DNA of 64,000 nucleotides from Microbacter sp963678825 (GTDB taxonomy: Bacteria > Bacteroidota > Bacteroidia > Bacteroidales > Paludibacteraceae), in assembly GCA_963678825.2 (NCBI GenBank), contig CAXXPB010000067.1:1-64000 (forward strand), read 5' to 3'. Made by a program: the position numbers and the translations under genes. Positions within the stretch are counted from its first letter, which is position 1. Each line of letters opens with the position of its first letter. Below the pieces are notes generated by a model that saw nothing but the letters and a program-made list of their open reading frames with translations, was not told the DNA's origin and made no database searches. Below are positions 9,672 to 19,129 of the stretch, piece by piece.

Positions 9672-11072
9672 ATGCGATTTGATAATTTTAAAATAGTATT
9701 TTTTATTTTTTGTGCTATTGCACTTTCTTTAAGAGTTCAGGCTCAGGTATATCAGTCAAATTGGCAATCTATTGACAATCGTCCTGTTCCAGAGTGGTTT
9801 GTGGATGCCAAATTTGGAATCTTTATTCATTGGGGTCTTTATTCTGTTCCATCGTGGGGACCAACCCAGGGAAGCGTATATTCCAAATATGCCGAATGGT
9901 ATTGGGCTCGCCAAAATCCAGACGACAAACCATTAAAGGAATTCACTGATTTTCACAATAGGACGTATGGTAAAAATATCTATTACCGTGATTTTGTTAA
10001 GGATTTTAAAGCTGAAATGTTTGATCCAGGCCAATGGGCAGACATCTTCCGGCAATCGGGAGCAAAATATGTTGTTTTGACCGCCAAGCATCATGAGGGG
10101 TTTGCAATGTGGCCATCGAAAGAATCTCCGAACTGGAATTCGGTAGATGTTGGTCCTCATCGTGATTTGGTTGGAGAACTTACAGATGCGGTAAAATCCA
10201 AGGGTCTTCACATGGGCTTGTATTATTCGCTTTATGAGTGGTATAACCCGTTGTATAAGGAGAATCCGTCGCGCTATGTAGTTGATCACATGATTCCGCA
10301 AATGAAGGATTTAGTTGTTAAATATCAACCGGATATTATCTGGACTGACGGCGAGGGTGATATGACCAGTGAAAAATGGAAGAGTACGGAATTTCTTTCC
10401 TGGCTTTATAACGATTCGCCAGTCAGAGAAACTGTTGCTGTCAACGATCGTTGGGGCAAGGAAACCAGAGGAAAACACGGTGGTTTTTATACTACGGAGT
10501 ATGACCTTATTCATAATGCAAATGCTTCAGGTAAGATAATTGAACATCCATGGGAGGAGTGCCGGGGAATGGGGGGCTCTTTTGGATATAACAGGAATGA
10601 AAACCTGAAAGATTACGAAACATCAGAGTCTTTAGTGCATATTTTAATAGATAAAGTAGCCCGTGGAGGAAATCTGCTTCTAAATATCGGGCCAACTGCA
10701 GATGGGCGGATTCCTATTATTATGCAGCAACGATTGAAAGATATGGGAGATTGGCTTGCTGTTAACGGGGATTGTATTTACGGCACCAAAGCATGGAATA
10801 AGGCAGATGCAATTGATGGAAAAACGACAGTTTTCTACACAACCAAAGGTGATGATCTGTATGTGATAATCACAACCTGGCAAAATACTCCCTTGGTTGT
10901 GAAAGAAGTTGGCAAAGTGTCCAAAGTCAATCTAATGGGATATAAAGGAAAAATTAAGTATACTCTTTCAGGAAATAAAATAATTATTACGCCTCCGGTA
11001 ATTACGCCTGCAAATACTCCATGTCAGTATGCATGGGTATTTAAGGTAAAAGACGGCGTAAAATACGAATAA
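9672..11072 (+). CDS. Alpha-L-fucosidase, GH29
   Basis: The start is set at 9672 because MRFDNFKIVFFIFCAIALSL followed by RVQAQ is a good Sec signal peptide; in-frame upstream codons would hide it. The mature protein has the GH29 barrel hallmarks FGIFIHWGLYSVPSW, YVVLTAKHHEGFAMWPS and the nucleophile strand DIIWTDGEGD, with a beta-rich C-terminal domain. Length (466 residues) is usual. GH29 enzymes release terminal alpha-L-fucose with retention. The Trp/His pattern and length resemble the broad-specificity subfamily A more than the second fucosidase of this locus. Predicted periplasmic. Confidence 0.92.
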   Translation: MRFDNFKIVFFIFCAIALSLRVQAQVYQSNWQSIDNRPVPEWFVDAKFGIFIHWGLYSVPSWGPTQGSVYSKYAEWYWARQNPDDKPLKEFTDFHNRTYGKNIYYRDFVKDFKAEMFDPGQWADIFRQSGAKYVVLTAKHHEGFAMWPSKESPNWNSVDVGPHRDLVGELTDAVKSKGLHMGLYYSLYEWYNPLYKENPSRYVVDHMIPQMKDLVVKYQPDIIWTDGEGDMTSEKWKSTEFLSWLYNDSPVRETVAVNDRWGKETRGKHGGFYTTEYDLIHNANASGKIIEHPWEECRGMGGSFGYNRNENLKDYETSESLVHILIDKVARGGNLLLNIGPTADGRIPIIMQQRLKDMGDWLAVNGDCIYGTKAWNKADAIDGKTTVFYTTKGDDLYVIITTWQNTPLVVKEVGKVSKVNLMGYKGKIKYTLSGNKIIITPPVITPANTPCQYAWVFKVKDGVKYE

Positions 11073-11147
11073 GTATATGACCTTGATAAGGTGATTTATT
11101 TTGAATGCAAATGATAATTTGAAAACGCTGAATTCATTAAAACAGTA

Positions 11148-13484
11148 ATGAGAAAGAAATTAAGAATAGGGTGTATGTTGTCTGTACTGCTAATATTTCA
11201 GTTGGGGGCTCAGTCTATTGGTGGTCATTTTGTATTGAATGATAGTCAATCTCTTGAAGCTCGTGTTCGCAAAGTTCTTAGTCATATGACGCTGGAACAA
11301 AAGGTTGGACAAATGGCTCAATTTACTATTGATGTAGTATTACAAAACAAGAAAGACCAGTCTATAGAAATAGACATTGCCCGGGCTATCCATATCTTAG
11401 GCGATTTGAAAGCCGGCTCGTTGCTTAATACACCTGCCGGACTGCCCCATACGCCAGCCGCCTGGGAGAAATTGATCAGCCAGCTACAGGAAATTGCCCT
11501 GAAGTACAACGGTATTCCGATGATTTTCGGAATTGATGCCATTCATGGAGCCAACTTCACGGATGGCTCCATACTGTTTCCTCAAGGAAATGCCATGGCG
11601 GCAACATTCAACCGTCAGTTGGTATATGAAGGAGCCAAAGCGACCGCTTATGAAGTACGTGCCAGCATTATACCCTGGACTTTCTCACCTGTACTCGACA
11701 TGGGGCGAAATCCCAACTGGTCGCGTATGTGGGAAAACTACGGAGAAGATCCGTATCTTACCTCCGAACTTGGAGTCGCTTGTGTGAAAGGCTATCAGGG
11801 CAACGACCCCAATCATATCGGAATGTATAACGTGGCTGCCTGCCTGAAGCATTTTATGGGATATGGTGTGCCTGTTAGCGGCCAGGATCGTACACCGTCT
11901 CTGATACCCGAAAATGAACTTCGCGAACGCCATCTGAAACCGTATGCTGCCGCTGTGAAGGCCGGGGCATTGTCCGTAATGGTCAATTCTGCCATTATCA
12001 ACGGCGAACCGGTCCATGCCAGCCACCACATTCTCACCGACATTCTGAAAAAAGAGTTGAAATTTGATGGTGTAGTGGTTACCGACTGGCAAGATATTGA
12101 TAATCTATACAAGCGAGATCATATTGCCGTCAGCGACAAGGAAGCTCTAATGCTTTCCATCAATGCAGGGATAGATATGGCTATGATACCGTATGACGAA
12201 AGCTTTTGCAAAGATCTCCTTACATTGGTAAAAGAAAACAAGGTGGCAATAAGTCGTATCGATGATGCAGTACGCCGCATCTTGCGGATGAAATTTCGGT
12301 TAGGACTTTTTGATCGCCCCACCTGGAAAGCAAACGACTACACCGATTTTGGATCGGAGCAAAGCCAGGCACTGTCCCGATCGGCCGCAAATGATGCGAT
12401 TACCCTGCTTAAAAACAAAAACAATTTACTCCCGTTGCAGAAAGCCTTTCGTATTTTGGTAACCGGACCTAATGCCAATACCAAACGAGTACTGAACGGT
12501 GGCTGGAGCAGAAGCTGGCAAGGCGATAAAACCCCGGAATACGAAAAGCTCGGGGCAACCATACTTGATGCCTTAAAGCAAAAAGCAGGCAAAGGCCTTG
12601 TGATATACGAACCGGGTGTGACCTACAACGAAAGTGGGCGGTATTATGACGAAAATACACCAGAAATAGACAAAGCTGTTGCTGCTGCAAAAAGCTGCGA
12701 TGTGATTGTTGCGTGTGTCGGAGAAAATTCCTATTGTGAAACTCCGGGGAATCTCACTTCGCTGGAACTGTCCAAAAACCAGCAAATGTTAGTGAGAGAA
12801 CTGTCCAAAACGGGAAAGCCCATTGTGTTGGTACTCAACGAAGGGCGTCCCCGTGTGTTTTCTGATATTGAGCCGTTGACAAATGCTGTGGTTCAGATAT
12901 TTTTGCCCGGCAGTTACGGAAGCTATTCGTTGGCCGATATCCTGTATGGTGAGGTGAATCCATCGGGTAAATTGCCGTACACTTATCCAAAATATACTAA
13001 TTTGCTGACTACTTACGATTACAAACCCTCTGAAAACAGAGCTATAATGGACGGAAGCTACAACTACGAAGCCAGTAACACCGTGCAATATCCCTTCGGA
13101 TTCGGATTAAGTTACACAACGTTTGTCTATTCGGATTTGAAAGTAAACAAAACGAACTTCAAAGCTACAGACGAGCTCCAATTTAGTGTCACTGTAAAAA
13201 ACACTGGTAAAATGGCCGGTAAAGAAGCCGTCCTTCTGTATGTATCCGATGATGTCGCATCGCTTACGCCCGACAACAAACGTCTGCGGGCCTTTGAAAA
13301 AGTGACTTTACTGGCGGGAGAATCTAAAATCATAAAACTCACGGTTCCGGCATCCGAACTGGCCTTTGTGGGGCTCGACAACAAATGGAGATTGGAAGCC
13401 GGTAGCTTTACCGTACGTTGCGGTAATCAGCAACTATCCGTCCATACCGATGAAACAAGGGTATGGGAAAATTATTTAAAATAA
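11148..13484 (+). CDS. Beta-glucosidase-type glycoside hydrolase, GH3 (BglX-like)
   Basis: A 778-residue secreted GH3 enzyme. It has a signal peptide (MRKKLRIGCMLSVLLIFQLG), a barrel domain with FGIDAIHG, LKHFMGYG and the nucleophile Asp in VVVTDWQDIDN, then the alpha/beta sandwich domain and a C-terminal fibronectin-III-like domain with FPFGFGLSYTTF-type sequence. These enzymes remove beta-linked glucose, xylose or related residues from non-reducing ends. It begins 75 bp after the fucosidase in the same direction. Substrate preference cannot be read reliably. Predicted periplasmic. Confidence 0.93.
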   Translation: MRKKLRIGCMLSVLLIFQLGAQSIGGHFVLNDSQSLEARVRKVLSHMTLEQKVGQMAQFTIDVVLQNKKDQSIEIDIARAIHILGDLKAGSLLNTPAGLPHTPAAWEKLISQLQEIALKYNGIPMIFGIDAIHGANFTDGSILFPQGNAMAATFNRQLVYEGAKATAYEVRASIIPWTFSPVLDMGRNPNWSRMWENYGEDPYLTSELGVACVKGYQGNDPNHIGMYNVAACLKHFMGYGVPVSGQDRTPSLIPENELRERHLKPYAAAVKAGALSVMVNSAIINGEPVHASHHILTDILKKELKFDGVVVTDWQDIDNLYKRDHIAVSDKEALMLSINAGIDMAMIPYDESFCKDLLTLVKENKVAISRIDDAVRRILRMKFRLGLFDRPTWKANDYTDFGSEQSQALSRSAANDAITLLKNKNNLLPLQKAFRILVTGPNANTKRVLNGGWSRSWQGDKTPEYEKLGATILDALKQKAGKGLVIYEPGVTYNESGRYYDENTPEIDKAVAAAKSCDVIVACVGENSYCETPGNLTSLELSKNQQMLVRELSKTGKPIVLVLNEGRPRVFSDIEPLTNAVVQIFLPGSYGSYSLADILYGEVNPSGKLPYTYPKYTNLLTTYDYKPSENRAIMDGSYNYEASNTVQYPFGFGLSYTTFVYSDLKVNKTNFKATDELQFSVTVKNTGKMAGKEAVLLYVSDDVASLTPDNKRLRAFEKVTLLAGESKIIKLTVPASELAFVGLDNKWRLEAGSFTVRCGNQQLSVHTDETRVWENYLK

Positions 13485-13755
13485 TTAAGGATTGTTGTGC
13501 CTATTTTTAGCCCGTAGCTTCGTATTTACCGAGCTAGTTTCTATCAGAAACTTACAATTGCAGACTTGTCTTCTTTTTGAGATAAGGTGTTCTCATGGAG
13601 GATGAGGTGGCACCGGGAGTACTATAGTTGGAGAGATCTTTTCTAGTCGAAAATGCGGGTTTTGCTTATGTAAAATGTCGGTTGGGCTCTCATTGAGATC
13701 TACTTGGGTTGATAAAAATAATCTTAATTTCAATAATACACTAAAATCTTAATTC

Positions 13756-15963
13756 ATGAAATCTATCATCATAACAATTTTCATAGGAGCCTCGCTAATA
13801 GTCTCCGCACAACAAAAACTACCTGATTATTTAGACGATTCTCAACCATTAGAAGTTCGGGTACAAGATGCTCTTCGCCGGATGACACTTGAGGAAAAAG
13901 TGAGGCTCTGTCATGCCCAAAGTAAATTCAGCACACCGGGATGCCCGCGTTTAGGGATTCCTGAATTATGGATGAGTGACGGACCTCATGGGGTTCGTGC
14001 GGAAATTAACTGGAATAACTGGGGTTATGCCGGTTGGGCAAATGATAGTTGTACTGCTTTTCCGGCATTGACTTGCTTGGCGGCTTCCTGGAATCCATTT
14101 CTGGCATCAAAGTACGGGAATGCCATAGGAGAAGAGGCCCGTTATCGAAAGAAAGACATCCTGCTGGCTCCGGGGGTGAATATTTATCGTACACCTTTGA
14201 ACGGACGAAATTTTGAGTATATGGGAGAAGATCCCTATCTGGCATCAGCAATTTGTGTTCCATATATTAAAGCAGTGCAGGCAAACGGAGTGTCGGCTTG
14301 TGTAAAGCATTTTGCACTGAATAATCAAGAGCACTGGCGTGACCACATTGATGTTAATCTTAGTGATCGTGCCCTTTATGAGATCTATTTACCTGCATTC
14401 AAGGCGGCAGTAGAGAAGGGTGGCGTATGGAGTATTATGGGTTCGTATAATAAAATTAGGGGAACCCATGCTACACACAACAATTTACTGAACAACGATA
14501 TTTTGAAAGGTGAATGGAATTTTGACGGTTGTGTAATTTCCGACTGGGGCGCAGCTCATGATACTTACCAGGCTGCGATGAATGGTCTGGATATTGAAAT
14601 GGGAACCTATACAAACGGCTTAACTTCGGAATCGGCGTTCACCTATGATGATTATTACTTGGGTAAAGCATTTTTGAATATGGTGGAAACAGGTAAAGTG
14701 TCAGAAAGTGTTCTGGATGATAAGGCTTCACGTATTCTTCGCTTGACATTGCGAACGGCAATGAACCGTCAGAAACCATGCGGTGCCATGACTACAGAGG
14801 AGCATTACAGGGTTGCTCGTGAAATTGCTTCAGAAGGTATTGTTTTGTTGAAAAATGCAGCCTTAAAGAAACAGGGAACCTTACTTCCAGTTGTTCCTGG
14901 CAAATACAGGCACATCCTGGTTGTAGGGGACAATGCTACCCGCCGATTAACCATAGGAGGAGGATCTTCTGAACTGAAAGTAAAAAAAGAAGTATCACCC
15001 TTACTGGCCTTAAAAGCTAAATATGGGGATTGCATAAGCTATGCACGAGGATATACAGCCGGAGGAGCGATATATGGCACTAATGTCATTTCTCCATCTA
15101 CAGTAGATTCTTTACGTGCTGATGCTGTTACCCAAGCGGCTACTGCCGACTTGATTGTTTACATTGGCGGATTAAATAAGAATTCTCATCAGGACTCAGA
15201 GGGAGATGATCGTCAGGACTATGCATTGCCTTTCGGTCAGAACCAATTGATTGAACAACTGTTGAAAGTGAATAAAAATATGGTGATGGTACTAATCAGC
15301 GGTAATGCCGTGGAGATGCCATGGGTAGATAAAGTGCCATCGATTTTACAGGCTTGGTATCTGGGTTCAATTTCCGGCGAAGCCATTACCGATGTGCTGA
15401 GTGGAGATGTAAATCCAAGCGGGAAACTTCCTTTTACATTTCCGATAAAATTGACAGATTGTCCGGCACATGCTTTCGGATCGATGAGTTATCCGGGCGA
15501 TAGTATTAAACAAGAATACAAAGAAGATATTCTGATGGGTTATCGTTGGTATGATACAAAGAACGTGAAGTCATTGTTTTCTTTCGGCCATGGGTTAAGC
15601 TATACTACTTTTAAATATGGAAAAGCGATGGCTTTGGCAGATAAAATGAATGCAAATGACAGCATGGAAATCAGGGTAAAAGTCAAGAATACGGGTAAAG
15701 TGGCTGGAAAGGAAGTTGTACAATTGTACATCGGCGAAGAGAAGTGCAGTGTGTTACGGCCGGTGAAAGAACTGAAAAAATTTCAGAAAATTGATTTGAA
15801 CGCTGGCGAAGAAAAAGAAGTTATTTTTACTATAACGGTTGACGATTTGAAGTTTTTTGACGATAAGAAACACAAATGGGTAGCAGAGCCCGGCATCTTT
15901 AAAGCTTATATTGCATCTTCTTCTGCAGATGTTCGGGATGTAGTTTCATTTGAGTATAAATAG
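13756..15963 (+). CDS. Glycoside hydrolase GH3 with fibronectin-III-like domain
   Basis: A 735-residue secreted GH3 enzyme, distinct from its neighbour. Its signal peptide ends near VSAQQK, and it has the SDGPHGVR motif, CVKHFALNNQE, and the nucleophile Asp in CVISDWGAAHDTY. The C-terminal domain FGHGLSYTTFKYG...VQLYIGEE is FnIII-like. This SDGPHG/NNQE type is closer to the beta-glucosidase/beta-xylosidase branch than to BglX. The gene starts after a 271-bp spacer with no recognisable gene, then is followed after only 6 bp by a two-domain esterase, so it probably heads a glycosidase-esterase operon. Confidence 0.92.
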   Translation: MKSIIITIFIGASLIVSAQQKLPDYLDDSQPLEVRVQDALRRMTLEEKVRLCHAQSKFSTPGCPRLGIPELWMSDGPHGVRAEINWNNWGYAGWANDSCTAFPALTCLAASWNPFLASKYGNAIGEEARYRKKDILLAPGVNIYRTPLNGRNFEYMGEDPYLASAICVPYIKAVQANGVSACVKHFALNNQEHWRDHIDVNLSDRALYEIYLPAFKAAVEKGGVWSIMGSYNKIRGTHATHNNLLNNDILKGEWNFDGCVISDWGAAHDTYQAAMNGLDIEMGTYTNGLTSESAFTYDDYYLGKAFLNMVETGKVSESVLDDKASRILRLTLRTAMNRQKPCGAMTTEEHYRVAREIASEGIVLLKNAALKKQGTLLPVVPGKYRHILVVGDNATRRLTIGGGSSELKVKKEVSPLLALKAKYGDCISYARGYTAGGAIYGTNVISPSTVDSLRADAVTQAATADLIVYIGGLNKNSHQDSEGDDRQDYALPFGQNQLIEQLLKVNKNMVMVLISGNAVEMPWVDKVPSILQAWYLGSISGEAITDVLSGDVNPSGKLPFTFPIKLTDCPAHAFGSMSYPGDSIKQEYKEDILMGYRWYDTKNVKSLFSFGHGLSYTTFKYGKAMALADKMNANDSMEIRVKVKNTGKVAGKEVVQLYIGEEKCSVLRPVKELKKFQKIDLNAGEEKEVIFTITVDDLKFFDDKKHKWVAEPGIFKAYIASSSADVRDVVSFEYK

Positions 15964-15969
15964 AAAAAT

Positions 15970-17439
15970 ATGTTTAAGCTAAAATTATTTTTTGGAGTAA
16001 TAATTTACTGCCTGGTGTTTAATAATGCCTTAATCGCTCAAGATACGGCAAATACCGCAGGTCATTCAAAGCGGATAACCATTATGGGGTTGGGAGATTC
16101 AATCACCGAAGGAGGCGAGGAGTTTCATTCTTATTTGTTCCCTCTGTGGGAACATCTTTTTGCTGCCGGATACCGGATCGAATTTATCGGTCCGCGAAGT
16201 AGTAAATGTCGCATTGGAACGTTGAACCATTGCGGATTCAGCGGAATGACAGCGGAATTTCTGGATGCTCATATCGACAGTATTTATCGAAAATATCCGG
16301 CAAATCTGGTTTTGCTTCATTCCGGGCACAATCATTTTGATACAGAAAAGCCAGTAGATGGAATTATAGCTGCACAACAGTCTATTATCAGGAAAATACA
16401 GGCAATTAATCCGAAGGTAAAAATCTTGGTGGCCGAAGTAATAGAAAGCGGTAAGTTACCCAAATACTCGTATATCCCGGAATTAAATAAACGCATTGCA
16501 AGCATGGTTCAAAACATGCATAATCCAAACGTGGTTTTGGTCGATCAAGCCAAAGGATTTGACTGGACTCAGTATACAATTAAGGATAAAGTGCATCCAA
16601 ATCCGGTTGGGGCTGCTCATATGGCAACAGCTTGGTTTGATGCTCTAAAACAAATTCTACCCAAACCGGGGCAATCTTTCCATCCGGAGATTGTTAGTTA
16701 CAAAAAGACTGCTCAAAGAGATCTGAGTCTTCATATTTTTAGGTCAGGGAAATTAAATAAAGGAAAGAAAAGACCGGCAATCGTTTACTTTTTTGGAGGG
16801 GGCTGGTCGGTTGGAACTCCATTACAATTTTATCGAGAATGTGCTTATTATGCTTCAAAAGGAATGGTTGCAATTGCATCCGATTATAGGATTGCTAACT
16901 TGGATCATTCTACTCCATTCGAAAGCGTGGAAGATGCCAAAGATGCTATCCGTTGGATTCGCCGGAACGCCGAGAAATGGAATATCGATCCAGATCGGAT
17001 TGTTGCAGCAGGTTCATCGACTGGCGGACACCTTGCCGCAGCCACTAGTACGTTAAAAGAATTTGAAACTAAGCAGGACTCATTCAACTGTAAACCAAAT
17101 TTGCTGGTGCTTTATTATCCTGTAATTGACAATAGCGAAAACGGCTATGGATTTGATCTGGTGAAAGCAAGATATAAGGAGCTCTCTCCGTTGCACAATA
17201 TCGATCATACGACACCGCCGGCACTGTTTATTCTTGGAACCAAAGATTCACTGATCCCGGTAAAAACAGCCGAAACGTTTCGGTTACATATGGAGGAAAA
17301 TGGTGTTGATTGTGAGTTGCATATGATTGATGGAGCCGGACATCCCATCTTTAATTATGTACAAGAACCGTCTCCTGTTTTTTATACTATTAGAACCCTG
17401 ACAGATGATTTTCTGAGGAAATATAGTTATTTGAAGTGA
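15970..17439 (+). CDS. Two-domain esterase: SGNH/GDSL hydrolase fused to alpha/beta hydrolase
   Basis: A signal peptide (to about residue 23) is followed by two complete esterase domains. Residues about 35-235 form an SGNH hydrolase with the Ser block GLGDSITEG, an HSGHNH block and the Asp/His pair in DKVHPN. Residues about 255-485 form an alpha/beta hydrolase with oxyanion motif FFGGGW, nucleophile elbow GSSTGG, an acid in GTKDSLIP and His in GAGHPIF. Both triads look intact, so two deacylation activities on one chain are plausible, for example removing acetyl or aromatic esters from the glycan. The last base pairs overlap the possible GTG start of the next gene. Confidence 0.87.
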   Translation: MFKLKLFFGVIIYCLVFNNALIAQDTANTAGHSKRITIMGLGDSITEGGEEFHSYLFPLWEHLFAAGYRIEFIGPRSSKCRIGTLNHCGFSGMTAEFLDAHIDSIYRKYPANLVLLHSGHNHFDTEKPVDGIIAAQQSIIRKIQAINPKVKILVAEVIESGKLPKYSYIPELNKRIASMVQNMHNPNVVLVDQAKGFDWTQYTIKDKVHPNPVGAAHMATAWFDALKQILPKPGQSFHPEIVSYKKTAQRDLSLHIFRSGKLNKGKKRPAIVYFFGGGWSVGTPLQFYRECAYYASKGMVAIASDYRIANLDHSTPFESVEDAKDAIRWIRRNAEKWNIDPDRIVAAGSSTGGHLAAATSTLKEFETKQDSFNCKPNLLVLYYPVIDNSENGYGFDLVKARYKELSPLHNIDHTTPPALFILGTKDSLIPVKTAETFRLHMEENGVDCELHMIDGAGHPIFNYVQEPSPVFYTIRTLTDDFLRKYSYLK

Positions 17440-17465
17440 AAAACAAATTATTTAAGAGGGCCTAT

Positions 17466-19064
17466 ATGATAAGCTTAGTAAAAAAGTGGAGTTGTAATCT
17501 CTGGATGTTTTTTTTATTCGGTATGCTAATAAGTCTAAATAATCGGGTATCGGCACAACCCTTTTATCCAACTTATACTGTCAACCGGATTGCGGGGCAA
17601 AACAGTTTTGTGGGTATGGAGGCAGACAAGTCTGTTCCTCCTAAATTTAGTGACTGTAGAACGAAACTTCCACAACCATATTGGAAAGGAAGGCACAATG
17701 TGATTGATTGTTATTGGCGAGCTTGGGAAATTGCTTTTTCAAATCTGAAAAGTATTGAAACAGGGAGCGGATTTGTTTCTCCTTATATTGACCCGGCTTT
17801 CAATGGTAATATTTTTATGTGGGATTGCAGTTTCATGACTATGTTTGGCAAATACGCAAAACAGGTATTTGATTTTCAGGGAACGCTGAATAATTTTTAT
17901 GGGAAACAACATACGGATGGGTTTATTTGTCGGGAAATCAGAGAGATTGATGGAACGGATGTCTTTGCAAGTTACGACCCCTCCAGTACGGGTCCTAATA
18001 TTATGCCTTGGGCCGAATGGGAATATTTCCAGAATTTTAACGATACTGCAAGGCTATCCAAAGTTCTTCCCGTTTTGCTAGGCTATTATCGCTGGTTCAG
18101 AGACAATCGGTCGTGGCCGGATAGATCGTATTATTCTACTGGCTGGGGATGTGGTATGGATAATCAGCCTCGGATTCCAGAAAGATTAAGTCCTGAATTC
18201 AGCCATGGGTTTATGTCATGGATTGATATTAACCTGCAACAGATACTTGCTGGTAAGTTATTGCTTAAAATGGACAGCGCTTTAAATGGGAGAAGAGAAC
18301 TAAAAGACATTAAGGAGGATGTAATGTATTTGGAATCGTACGTTAATGGCAAAATGTGGAATGAGTATCAGCATTACTATTTCGATAGATACCGGGATGG
18401 AACCCTGAGTAATTTGAAAAGCATTGCTTCCTACTGGGCATTGCTTGCAGGTATTGTTCCTGAAAAAAGGATGCTGCCGTTTATAAGCCACCTAAAGGAT
18501 ACCTCTGAATTTTCAAGGCTGCATAGGGTGTCAACGCTGGCGGCAAATGATCGTCATTTTAATCCAGATGGAGGGTACTGGAATGGTTCTGTATGGGCAC
18601 CGACCAACTACATGGTTTTAAGAGGTCTTACGAATTGTCATCAGGATTCATTGGCCTATGAAATAGCCATAAACCATCTGAATGCTCTTGTACAGGTTTA
18701 TGATAGTACCAAGGATTTGAGGGAAAATTATGCCCCTGATAAAATTCAGGGTAACGGCAAACATAATTTTGTCGGATGGACAGGATTGACCCCAATCAAT
18801 GTGCTGCTTGAATATGTTTTTGGTATTCGGGCGAATGTGCCTGAAAAGACGTTACTCATCGATGTTCGTTTACTGGACGAATATGGGGTAAGGCAATATC
18901 CATTTGGCAGGGAAGGGGTTTTGTCGATTTCTAATAAAAAGAGGCGATATAGAAATGAACGTCCTTCGATTCAGATTGACTCAAATATTCCCTTGAAAGT
19001 GATTGTCCAATGGCCTGGTGGACGCATCGTGCAAAATATTTTGAAGGGAAGGAATATACTATAA
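17466..19064 (+). CDS. (alpha/alpha)6-barrel glycoside hydrolase, trehalase/GH37-GH63-like
   Basis: A 532-residue secreted protein. The ATG at 17466 is chosen because an AAGAGGG sequence precedes it and the signal peptide (FFLFGMLISL...VSAQP) follows; a GTG at 17436 overlapping the previous stop is an alternative. Sequence such as YWRAWEIAF, FMWDCSFMTMFGKYA, GYWNGSVWAPTNYMVLRGL and ENYAPDK...FVGWTGL is typical of the large group of (alpha/alpha)6 glycosidases that includes trehalase, GH63 and MGH1-like enzymes. Family assignment is only to the clan level. It probably acts on an alpha-linked glucosyl or mannosyl residue of the locus substrate (inference). Confidence 0.72.
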   Translation: MISLVKKWSCNLWMFFLFGMLISLNNRVSAQPFYPTYTVNRIAGQNSFVGMEADKSVPPKFSDCRTKLPQPYWKGRHNVIDCYWRAWEIAFSNLKSIETGSGFVSPYIDPAFNGNIFMWDCSFMTMFGKYAKQVFDFQGTLNNFYGKQHTDGFICREIREIDGTDVFASYDPSSTGPNIMPWAEWEYFQNFNDTARLSKVLPVLLGYYRWFRDNRSWPDRSYYSTGWGCGMDNQPRIPERLSPEFSHGFMSWIDINLQQILAGKLLLKMDSALNGRRELKDIKEDVMYLESYVNGKMWNEYQHYYFDRYRDGTLSNLKSIASYWALLAGIVPEKRMLPFISHLKDTSEFSRLHRVSTLAANDRHFNPDGGYWNGSVWAPTNYMVLRGLTNCHQDSLAYEIAINHLNALVQVYDSTKDLRENYAPDKIQGNGKHNFVGWTGLTPINVLLEYVFGIRANVPEKTLLIDVRLLDEYGVRQYPFGREGVLSISNKKRRYRNERPSIQIDSNIPLKVIVQWPGGRIVQNILKGRNIL

Positions 19065-19129
19065 AGAGGAGATTTAATATCGGGAGGAATTTATTGTGAT
19101 TTGTTTAATTGTTAAAGTGTAGATATACG

